Source of the DNA: Pseudohongiella sp.
GTDB lineage: Bacteria > Pseudomonadota > Gammaproteobacteria > Pseudomonadales > Pseudohongiellaceae
Assembly (NCBI RefSeq): GCF_011050365.1
Contig: NZ_DRFV01000003.1
Coordinates: 62,001 to 126,000, forward strand
Reading direction: 5' to 3'
DNA length: 64,000 nucleotides
Below the pieces are notes generated by a model, which saw only the letters and a list, made by a program, of their open reading frames with translations, had not been told where the DNA came from and made no database searches. Every line of letters starts with the position of its first letter. Position 1 is the first letter of the stretch. Made by a program: the position numbers and the translations under genes. Of this stretch, positions 10,233 to 19,600 are shown piece after piece.

Positions 10233-11281
10233 TGCAGTCTCCAGTCCATCGCGGCGTCAATATCCAATTGCATATAATCCGGCAACGCCGGGATACTGGT
10301 TAATTCGTTCATCAACAAGTCGCCCTCTTCCCTGAAACCGGCAAAGCGGTAAGTGATGAACATCATGCGGTTGCGATCGGTTTCCCTGAACTGCGCCGCC
10401 AACCCGAGCTGTCGGTTGTGACAGGTCTTGCGCAAGGCCGTCAGAATGACCCCACCGACGCCACGCGACATCACACGACACGACATCAGAAACAGATCAA
10501 TACACCACAGCCCCGGTTGCTGTGATATCAGCAACAGACCAATCGCACCATAGGAGCCGTATCTGTCTTCCAGCTCGGCGACGATGACCTGATGCTGCGC
10601 CGATGCGATCAGATCGCGCAGTTGCCCGGCTGAATAGGTCACACCGGTAGTGTTGAGCTGATTGGTGCGCAAGGTCAGTTCCTCAGCCCGATACAAATCT
10701 TCCTCGCTGGCCGGCTTCAGTCGCAGCTTCAGGCCGAGCGTGCGCAGGAATGCATCCTCGGGACCCTTGAAGTCTTCCTGTGCCTTGGCGCGCAGCGCTT
10801 CCTTCTGATACATCTGACGGCGGTTTTTTGAGTCTGCCGTCACATGCAGCGGAACGAAGTCCTGCAACGCCGGCAGTTGTTCCAGTCCGGCTTCGCTGAA
10901 CGTTCTGACTGACGGGTGCACCGACAACACTTCATCGCGTTCGAAGGCCTGATCGTCGATGAAAGCGAAGGTATCGATGCCAATGTTCAGGCGCTCGGCG
11001 ATCGTACCGATGGCTTGCGACTTTGAGTTCCAGCTGATCTGGGGGTACAGAAAATACTGATCGAGCCCGTGTTTCGCCAAGGCCGCCATGGCAGGCCCGG
11101 GTTCATTCTTTGAAGCCAGCGACTGCAGGATGCCACGCTGATCGAACGCTTCTATCACGTCACGGACATGCGGGCGCAAGCCGGGCACATCGGTACTTTC
11201 CAGCAGCACGCCGTCCCACAGGGTGTTGTCCAGATCCCAGACCACACACTTGATCCGGTTTTTTGTCACGCTGTCGCCCAT
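10229..11281 (-). CDS. FkbH-like glyceryl-ACP loading protein
   Basis: 350 residues. The N-terminal HAD-superfamily (IIIC) domain begins with VVWDLDNTLWDG, carrying the DxDxT nucleophile motif; the C-terminal half is GNAT-like, as in FkbH and its relatives. In methoxymalonyl- and hydroxymalonyl-ACP pathways this family dephosphorylates 1,3-bisphosphoglycerate and loads the glyceryl unit onto a dedicated ACP. The partner ACP and both oxidizing enzymes lie immediately upstream in the same operon (12458-13614). The gene is 2 bases from the acyl-CoA dehydrogenase gene and its stop overlaps the next PKS start. The family assignment is firm; the substrate is inferred from context. Confidence 0.9.
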   Translation of the reverse strand: MGDSVTKNRIKCVVWDLDNTLWDGVLLESTDVPGLRPHVRDVIEAFDQRGILQSLASKNEPGPAMAALAKHGLDQYFLYPQISWNSKSQAIGTIAERLNIGIDTFAFIDDQAFERDEVLSVHPSVRTFSEAGLEQLPALQDFVPLHVTADSKNRRQMYQKEALRAKAQEDFKGPEDAFLRTLGLKLRLKPASEEDLYRAEELTLRTNQLNTTGVTYSAGQLRDLIASAQHQVIVAELEDRYGSYGAIGLLLISQQPGLWCIDLFLMSCRVMSRGVGGVILTALRKTCHNRQLGLAAQFRETDRNRMMFITYRFAGFREEGDLLMNELTSIPALPDYMQLDIDAAMDWRLQ

Positions 11282-11283
11282 GT

Positions 11284-12465
11284 TCAGTTCCCTGCCAACA
11301 GGCGTTTGCGCCGAAGGGCTGACTGGACAAACTCCCCCATGCCATTCTGCGCAATCATGACCTGCTGCATCTGATTACTGCCCTCTATGATTTCGGTAAT
11401 CTTGAGGTCGCGATAGAAGCGCTCGGTACGACTTTCACCGGCGCTGCAACCGGCGGCGCCATGAATCTGCACGGCCTGATTTGCCACCGTGACCGCATGC
11501 GTGGAGGTAAAATATTTCGCGGTTGCGGTCTCCATCGTCGCCATCGGACTGCCAGCGGTGCGCAGCTCCGCGGCATGCCAGCACAGACGTTCGGCCGCCT
11601 TGTAGGCGGTGATCATATCAGCCAGCATTTGCTGAATGAGCTGATGTTTCGACAGCGCCTGGCCAAACTGTTTCCGCTTGTTGGCATAGGTCACGGAATC
11701 GGCCACGCAGGCCTCCATCGCGCCCAGGCTGCCAAATGCGATCGCCAGTCGGCCCAGGTCGAGTGCGCCGGCCGCAACATAGTTGATACCAGCGCCCTTC
11801 CCACCTATCAGGTTAGCGGCCGGTATCAGGCAATCCTGCATCTCGATCTCGCCGAGCATTGCCGCACGAAAACCCAGCAAGCCTTTCATCGGCGTGATGC
11901 TCAAACCGTCAGTATCGGCCGGCAACAAACACGCCACCGCGCTGCCATCCTCCAGCTTGCCGAATACCAGGAGCAGATCCGCCCGGGCAGCGTACGAGAT
12001 CCATTTTTTTCTGCCACTCACGCGATAACCATCTTCGCACTGAACCAGAGTCGTCTGTATGCCAGTGGCCTCGCTGCCGAAATCAGGTTCGGTGAGAGCA
12101 AACGCACCCAGCTTTTCGCCACGGGCCAGCGCCGGTAACCAGTCGGCCCGTTGCTGTTCGGTGCCCGACAGCCGGATGGCTTCCATGACCATACTGTGGA
12201 CCGTAATGATGCTTAGCAGAGACAGACTGGCCTGGCCAAATTCGGCGCATAACAGTCCGAAGCACACGGCATCCCAGCCTCTGCCACCGTTTCTGGTGTC
12301 AATAAATGTGCCCAGCAAACCGGCCTGGGCCAGCGCTGCAGGAACATCGGCCGGCAGGCTTTCAGCCTGATCCCAGGCAGCAATATCTGCAGGTGAAAAA
12401 CCTGCCAGTACCCTGGCAACTTCCAGCCGCCGCTCTGCACGCTGCGATGATTGGTGCTTATCCAT
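11284..12465 (-). CDS. Acyl-CoA dehydrogenase family oxidase of the extender-unit cassette (FkbI-like)
   Basis: 393 residues, normal for a single-domain flavin-dependent acyl-CoA dehydrogenase. Typical segments include FALTEPDFGSEATGIQT near residue 135 and the C-terminal HGAAGCSAGESRTERFYRD stretch. In FK506/FK520 (FkbI) and zwittermicin-type pathways this enzyme oxidizes the 2-hydroxymalonyl-semialdehyde intermediate on its ACP to hydroxymalonyl-ACP. It overlaps the dedicated ACP gene by 8 bases, which favours that role over fatty-acid beta-oxidation. The ATG start at 12465 lies inside the ACP gene end. Confidence 0.88.
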   Translation of the reverse strand: MDKHQSSQRAERRLEVARVLAGFSPADIAAWDQAESLPADVPAALAQAGLLGTFIDTRNGGRGWDAVCFGLLCAEFGQASLSLLSIITVHSMVMEAIRLSGTEQQRADWLPALARGEKLGAFALTEPDFGSEATGIQTTLVQCEDGYRVSGRKKWISYAARADLLLVFGKLEDGSAVACLLPADTDGLSITPMKGLLGFRAAMLGEIEMQDCLIPAANLIGGKGAGINYVAAGALDLGRLAIAFGSLGAMEACVADSVTYANKRKQFGQALSKHQLIQQMLADMITAYKAAERLCWHAAELRTAGSPMATMETATAKYFTSTHAVTVANQAVQIHGAAGCSAGESRTERFYRDLKITEIIEGSNQMQQVMIAQNGMGEFVQSALRRKRLLAGN

Positions 12466-12712
12466 GGACCGGCGCCGATACTTTTTGCATGAACGTATCC
12501 ATTCTGTCGATGCTGCGGAAATTATCCAGATTCAGGTCTTCGCTTTCGACGCGGATATCCAGAGTTTTTTCCACAAACAGCACCAGTTGCATAGCCATCA
12601 GAGAACTCACCAGCCCGAGTTCAAAAATATCGTCTTCATCGGCAAAGTCCTCCTCGCTGATAAAGTTCTCCAGAAAAGTGCGGATGTCCTGTTTATAGTT
12701 TGTGTTGGTCAC
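12458..12712 (-). CDS. Discrete acyl carrier protein for the extender unit (FkbJ-like)
   Basis: 84 residues, a free-standing carrier protein. The phosphopantetheine site is in ELGLVSSLMAMQLV; Ser37 is the likely attachment serine, aligning with the GLVNSL motif of methoxymalonyl-type ACPs. Strongly acidic around residues 20-31. It should carry glyceryl and then hydroxymalonyl groups between the FkbH-, HAD- and ACAD-like enzymes. The GTG start overlaps the preceding stop in GTGA (12709-12712). It would need activation by a PPTase such as the one at 24405-25121. Confidence 0.9.
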   Translation of the reverse strand: MTNTNYKQDIRTFLENFISEEDFADEDDIFELGLVSSLMAMQLVLFVEKTLDIRVESEDLNLDNFRSIDRMDTFMQKVSAPVHG

Positions 12713-13614
12713 TGTTTTACCATTTCCGTTTCAGAGGGCTTTTTTTTGACTGCCTGATGCAGATTGGGGTATTTGAAAAATCCTTCGCCGGACTTGCGCC
12801 CATGCAAACCTGCGTCCACCATCTTGCGCAGCAGCGGCGCCGGACGAAATTTTGGATCGTTATAACTCTCGTAAAGCACATCAAGCGAGAACAGGATGGT
12901 GTCCAGCCCGATCAGGTCAGCGGTTTCCAGCGGACCCATTTTATGCCCGAAGCAGCCCTTGAAGATGCGATCCACATCACGCGCGGACGACACCTGATCC
13001 TGCACCACAAAAACTGCCTCGTTTACCGTCAGCATCAGAATGCGATTGGAAACAAAGCCGGGCATGTCATTGACTATGACCGCCTCTTTGCCAAGCTGGG
13101 CCAGGAACTGTTTTGCCGTGGCAATGGTTGCGTCGCTGGTATGATGGGCGCGAATAACTTCCACCAGCGGTTTCATCGGCACCGGGTTCATGAAGTGCAT
13201 ACCAACAACTTTGTCCGCACGCTCAGTCCAGCTACCAACTCTGGTGATCGATATTGCCGAGGTATTTACTGCGATCACGCAGTCGCTTTTACAGATGCGA
13301 TCGAGTTGCGGATACAGTGTCTGCTTGATGGCGACTTTCTCACTGACATTCTCGACCACAAAATCCGCTTGTGCGAGTTTGCCAATGTCGGTCGTGAATT
13401 CGATACGCTGACATACGTCATCCGCAGACTCCGCTGAGGTTTTTTTATCCAGCATTGCGGCAAAGCGGATAGCCTGGCGGATTTCATTGTCCGCTGCGGC
13501 AAGAATATCGTCAGCAATATCGAGCAACACAACCCGCATGCCCTTTTGCGCAGCCGCCTGAGCTACCCCTCTTCCCATTACGCCGGCGCCTATCACGCCC
13601 AATGTGCTGATCAT
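12709..13614 (-). CDS. 3-hydroxyacyl dehydrogenase family protein (FkbK-like)
   Basis: 301 residues. The N-terminal Rossmann motif reads GVIGAGVMGRG, and the C-terminal domain contains HFMNPVPMKPLVEV and the KSGEGFFKY ending typical of 3-hydroxybutyryl-CoA dehydrogenases. In the FkbK/zwittermicin context the enzyme oxidizes the C3 hydroxyl of glyceryl-ACP to the semialdehyde. It sits 2 bases after the FAAL-PKS stop and overlaps the ACP gene, so it belongs to the extender-unit cassette. Outside that context the sequence alone would suggest only a beta-hydroxybutyryl-CoA dehydrogenase. Confidence 0.88.
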   Translation of the reverse strand: MISTLGVIGAGVMGRGVAQAAAQKGMRVVLLDIADDILAAADNEIRQAIRFAAMLDKKTSAESADDVCQRIEFTTDIGKLAQADFVVENVSEKVAIKQTLYPQLDRICKSDCVIAVNTSAISITRVGSWTERADKVVGMHFMNPVPMKPLVEVIRAHHTSDATIATAKQFLAQLGKEAVIVNDMPGFVSNRILMLTVNEAVFVVQDQVSSARDVDRIFKGCFGHKMGPLETADLIGLDTILFSLDVLYESYNDPKFRPAPLLRKMVDAGLHGRKSGEGFFKYPNLHQAVKKKPSETEMVKQ

Positions 13615-13616
13615 GC

Positions 13617-16600
13617 CTATTCCTCGAAATCAATTTCGTTGGCGAGTTGTCGGAGTAATTCCGACCTGTCCGGTTTTGCCTTCGCGCCGGCGTCCCGCGA
13701 ACGGGTGTCAGCATCGGAAGGTTGACGTGACCCGCGTGACGGTTGCGACGCCCGAACCTGCAATGCCAGCTCCCGGGCCATTACGGCGATGCTTGGATAA
13801 TCCAGAATCAGCGTGGATTTCAATTTCAGGCCCAGCGCCGATTCGAGCTTTTTACGCATTTCAAGTGCCGCCAGCGAGTCTATGCCCATGTCCAGGAAGC
13901 CTGCATCGACATCAATGTGGTCTCTGTTGCCAGGGCTGGTCATGTCAGTGACCAGACCGATCAGATAATCCTGCAGTCGTTCGTCTGCGGCTTTGTGATC
14001 CAGATCCAGCAGCTCGCCGGCAAGCGCCGGCAGCCCGGACGCAGCAGACTGACTGACCGGCGCCTGACTGGTGACCGCGCCCGGCGTCGCCGCGCCCCGG
14101 GTGGGCGTGGCGAAAAACCCTGCGACGCCGGGCAATGCCGACAACCTGTCGGTATCGGCCGCCATGATTGCGATTTCACTGGTAAACGGAGCCGCCAGGT
14201 AGCGACCAAGCAAAGCAAAACCGGTGTCCGCTTCCAGAAACCCGTAGCCAGTTTCTCTGATTCGCGTCAAGTGCCTCTCATTGAGTGTTGCAGTCATGCC
14301 GGCCTGATGCCAGGGGCCCCATGCAACACTGATTGTGTGGCTGCCAGTCGTCGAAAAATATTGACTGGCCAGACTGTCGAGCGCCGCATTGGCTGCACAG
14401 TAGTTGCTCTGTCCGGCCCCGCCCAGCCAGGCTGCAGTCGAGGAATAAAAAATAGTATGGCGGGGCCGCAGGGCGTCAAATGCCCGGTGCAGATTGTCTG
14501 CCGCCACCGCTTTTACCTGCGTCAGCAAGGAGAAATCCTGGTCCTGCAGCGAGCCAATGAGACCATCGCGGCGCGCACCGGCGGCATGAATGACGGTTTC
14601 TACCGGCGCTATCAGTTCTGCTTTTGCTGCCAATGCCATGACCTGATCGTACTGACTGACATCGCAGCGATAAATGTCTGTCTGCGCACCCTGTGAACGC
14701 AGCTCTGCCAGTACCGTTTCTGCTTGCTCCGAAGGTGCGGAACGACCGACCAGCAGGAAATGTCGGGCACCGCGCCGGAACATCCATTGGGCTGTGAGCA
14801 GCCCCAGGCCGCCCAGACCTCCGGTGATGACCTGCAGACTGTCGGATGTAAAGCTGACCTCATCGGAACCGGGAATCCACTGGTCTGCTCTCAGAGTCTG
14901 TACCGTCCCGGCTTTTATCTGCAGCCGGCGTCCGGAGTCGGTGACCGTTGCCAGCAGGCCCATCAGCGCCTGAATGCTTGTCTCTTGCTGATCCATTGCC
15001 ACGGCGCGAATATGCCAGTCCTGCAACTCATGCGCTGCCGCCACGGCCTGAACCGCAAGCGCAGAGCGTTGCGCATTGGCGAGTGCGGCAAGCGGTTTGG
15101 TGTCAGGGAGTCTATTATTGATTGACAGTTCTTTTTTGGCAGAAGGCTCTTTCTCCGCTGAGGGCTCTTTTTCCGCTGAAGGCTCTTTCTCCGCTGAAGG
15201 TTCTTTTTCCGCTGAGGGCTCTTTTTCCGCTGAAGGTTCTTTTTCCGCTGAGGGCTCTTCCGGGACCGAAGGCTCTGTAAGGGCAGTGACCACGATGACC
15301 TGGCTGAACGTGGCTGGAGCAGACTCGAGTGATGCCAGGAATTGATTGAGCGCAATGCTGGCGCCGGCCCCGCTGTCGACGCCAGTTACCCTGTCGACAT
15401 AAATGAGCGGCAAACGACTACCTGGCGTCGTCGCAGCAGTCGCTTCCGCAAACAACATCGTCTTGACACCGGCGGCGTGCAGCTTCCCGGCAAACAAAGT
15501 GACGTCATCAGCGTTGCCAGCCAGGCACACCTTGTCCAATGCCTGAGCTGACTCAGCAGTCGGCACTGCTTCGCCCTTGATGGCCTGCCAGTGTCTGGAA
15601 AACAGTGCTGGCTGCGAGCCCGTATTGCGTAACGCGTCGGTATGCCGGAACGAATTTGCGGCTACCTTACGGAATTCAATGCCGCGGCTTTCCAGCAGAA
15701 CCTGCCCGTCGGCCGACAACAGTGTGACTGTTGCGATCACCAGAGCCGAAGACTGCCGATGTATCACGGCATGCGCCCACACTTGATCCGGAAGGTCGTC
15801 CGTGTGGCTGACCAGCGCGTCGATGCGGGCAGGCACGATGGTCTCGGGCGGCAACTCAGGCAGCGCCGCCAGCATCGTTTGCCAGTGGCAATCGATCAGC
15901 CCCGCAGGAATGCCCTGAGCGATACGTGATGCCGGCGTTACCGGCACTTCAAGCAACGCCAGCGCTTCGTTGTCGCCGCGGTGAATATGTCGAAAACACA
16001 GGAAAGACTCGCCCAGTTCAACCTGCATGGCAGTCATGTGCGCTTCAATTAGCTGCGGGTTCAGTGCTTCGCTGCAGCGCCGGCGCAGTGCCGCCATGTC
16101 CACTGCCCCTTCAGCGTGCGGCGCAGCCGGCAGCAGTTCCGCGGCCACATGTACCTGCACACCGCTGTTGTTCGCTGCCGGGGAATTCTGTCCGGCCAGC
16201 AGGCCTGACAGTCGCAGATCCGTCGCCTGACTACTGAGCTCAATGCTGGTCACGGCACCGCTGGCATCATACAGAATCTGTACCGTTTTCGTGTCATGGC
16301 CTGACCCTTCATCGCCAAGATGCATGGGCGAGATGAAATTGATGTCGCTGAGCATAACGCGCCCCTGACCGGTCACGTCTGCGGCGGTGCGCAGCAGCTG
16401 CGACACGTACAGCGCCGCCGGCGGAACCACGATGCCGAATACACGATGCTGCTCGAGCACAGGCATGGTGGAGGGCGAATAGTCGAGCGTATAAAGCTGC
16501 TGCCCGAGCCGCGGCAACACCAACGGTCTTGCCAGCAGCGGGTCCACTTGCGGCGAACCGGTTTGGCGGGGGTCAGGATCTATCCAGCAGCGTTGACGTT

Positions 16601-19600
16601 GCCACGGGTATGTCGGCAGATGGACTCTGCGGCCGTCGAACGCTGCTGACCCGGACCAGTCGATACCGTGCCCCAGCGTAAACAATGCCGCCAGTGCACT
16701 AGCGAACACCCGTGCGTCCTGCTGCCCCTTGCGTAGACTCGGTATCCAGCTGCCTGGCTGCGCCTGATTAAGCGCTTGCGGCTCATGGCGATCAACCCCG
16801 TCACTGTCCAGTGCACGACCCAGACCACACAGGATCGCAGCCGGCCCTATTTCAATGAAACAGCTACCACCGGCTGCCTTCACCTGTTGCAACCCTTGCA
16901 CGAACTGCACAGGCGCGCGCAGTTGCGCAGACCAGTAGTCCGCTCCACGCCTGTCGTGCTCCAGCGCTGTCGCGTCGAGATTACTAAATACCGGAATGCT
17001 CGTTTTTCTGAACTCAAGGCCGGCGATAGCGGTGGCAAATTCCTGTTGCACAGCTTCCATGTGCCGCGAGTGAAATGCGTGTGAAACGTTTAGCCGAACG
17101 ACGCGCACATCCTGTTTCTGCAAGTACGCACAGGCACATTCAACTGCCTCTGCATCACCGGTAATCGTGGTATCGAATGGTGAGTTGCAGCCGGCAATCT
17201 CACAGTCCGTTCCTGCGTTCTTCAGCAATTTGCGCACCGTGTCGACGTCAGCCTTCACGGACGCCATCGCGCCGTTTTGCGTCACCGTCTGCATCAGTCG
17301 GCTGCGGGCTTCCACCAGCACCGCAGCATCCGTGAGGCTCATGCCACCGGCAGCCCAGACGCCGGCCACCTCGCCAATACTATGTCCGACAACAAAATCA
17401 GGGCGCACGCCGAGTTGCCGGTAAAGTTGCACCAACGCGACCTGGATACAGAACAACGCCGGCTGCGTATATTGCGTCTGACCCAGTATCGCGTCTGCTG
17501 CCGCATCATCGGCTGCGGCGAGTATCAGATCGCGAATGGCGTGCTCGCGATGTGGTGTGAACAGATTGGCACAGGCATCAAATGCTTCGCGAAAGGCCGG
17601 ATGGGTTGCATACAGTTCCCTGCCCATACCCGCATACTGGCTGCCCTGTCCGGTGAACATGAACACGATGCGGGGCACGGCGCTCCCCTTGCCTGAGAAC
17701 ACGGATGGTTCGTCGGCCAGAGCAAGGCGGGACAGCAGCTCATCATGGTCCGCAGCCACAAAAGCGCGCCGGCGCGACATATCAAGCCGTCCACGTTGAT
17801 GGGTGAACGCAATATCGGCCAGCGCGGTATCGGGGTGGCGCTTTACAAAGTCGGCGAGCGCTGACATTTTTTCGTTCAGCGCCGTTTCATTGCCGGCCGA
17901 TACCGGCACCACATGCACACCAGGTTCGGCATCGACCGGTATTTGCGCCGGCGACTCTTCCAGAATGACATGAACATTGGTACCGCCAATGCCAAGCGAA
18001 TTGATACCGGCACGGCGCGGCGTGGTGCCTGCCGGCCACTCGCGGGTACGATTACTCACATAAAATGGTGTGTTATCGAACCCGATAGCCGGATTGGCTT
18101 CCCTGAAATGCAGCGTCGCAGGCAGCGTCTTGTGATGCAGCGCCAGCACGGCCTTGATGAATCCGGCGATGCCCGACGCGATGCCCATGTGACCAATATT
18201 GGTCTTGACCGACCCCAATGCACAGAAACCGCTGCGCTGTGTGCTATGTCGGAACGCTTTGGTCAATGCCTGCACTTCGATGGGGTCACCGATGGGTGTA
18301 CCAGTCCCGTGTCCCTCGACATAGCCGATGCTGTCAGCGTCGATACCGGCGCTTTCGATGGCGCCGGAAATAGCGCGGTATTCACCCAGCATACTCGGCG
18401 CAGTGAAGCCCATTTTCTGGCCACCGTCATTGGCCACAGCACTGCCCTTGATGACAGCATAAATGGCATCACCGTCTGCCTGCGCGCGGTCAAGTCGTTT
18501 CAACAGTACTGCGCCCGAGCCACTGCCAAAAATCGTGCCTTTGGCATCGCGATCATAGGCCCGACAGTGACCATCAGGAGAGTTGATCATGCCTTCTTCG
18601 TAATAATGACCGGCATGTTGCGGCAGCATCAGCGCGCAACCGCCGGCTACAGCCAGGTCACACTCGCCTTCACGCAAAGCACGAGATGCCTCGTGTACTG
18701 CGACCAGCGTGCTGGAACAGGCAGTCTGTATTCCCATGCTCGGACCCGTCAGGTCCAGCTTGTAGGACACCCGCGTGGGCAGATAGTCCTTGTCATTGGC
18801 CACCATCACATTAAAGCCGGGTACCGAGTTCACGGTCAGAACATTGCCTCCGTTGTCGTCAACCCAGGCCCTGTTCGCATATACATTATTCTGCAGATAG
18901 GTGTTGGTCGCCGCCGACGCATAAACGCCGACCTTGCCCAGCGCTGAACCCGGTACGTAGCCGGCATCTTCAAATGCTTCCCAGGCAGTCTCGAGGAATA
19001 CCCGTTGCTGGGGGTCCATCAATTCCGCTTCCCGCCTCGCATACTTCCAGAAATCGAGATCACAGCCTTCTATGTCGTCCAGCACCGGTGCCACATTGAC
19101 CTGTGCCGGATCATGAGCCCGTGACGATGGCACGCCGGCAGCGATTGCCTCCGCCGGGGTAAAGAAGGTCAGTGTTTCCACACCCTCCTCGAGCACGCGC
19201 CAGAAAGCGTCGGGGCCATGCGCGCCGGGGAAGCGACAGGCAATACCAATAACGGCAATATCGTTGCAGTCACCACGGCGAGGGCTGGCCGCAGAGCGGG
19301 CAGCCTGAGCGGATTGGGCGTTATCGGCTGCTGCGGCCGCCCGGCCGGAAAAATGCATGGCCATGGTGCGGATCGTGGGTGTATCAAACAGCTCCACCAT
19401 CGACACTTCGCGGCCCAGCAGCAATTCGAGTTCGTGCTGCACCTGAATTGCCAGCAGCGACGAGCCGCCCAACTCAAAGAAACTTTCGTCGAGCCCGACA
19501 GTCTCAAGCCCGAGTACCCGTTGCCAGATGGCAGTGATGCCGGCAAGCAGTTCTGTGAACGGCCCGGAATCGTCAGCGCCTGGTTCGTCGATGTGGCGCG

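Noticed and set aside
15132-15257. CRISPR-like array
   Set aside because: Units are contiguous 18-base coding repeats without spacers, in frame within the PKS.
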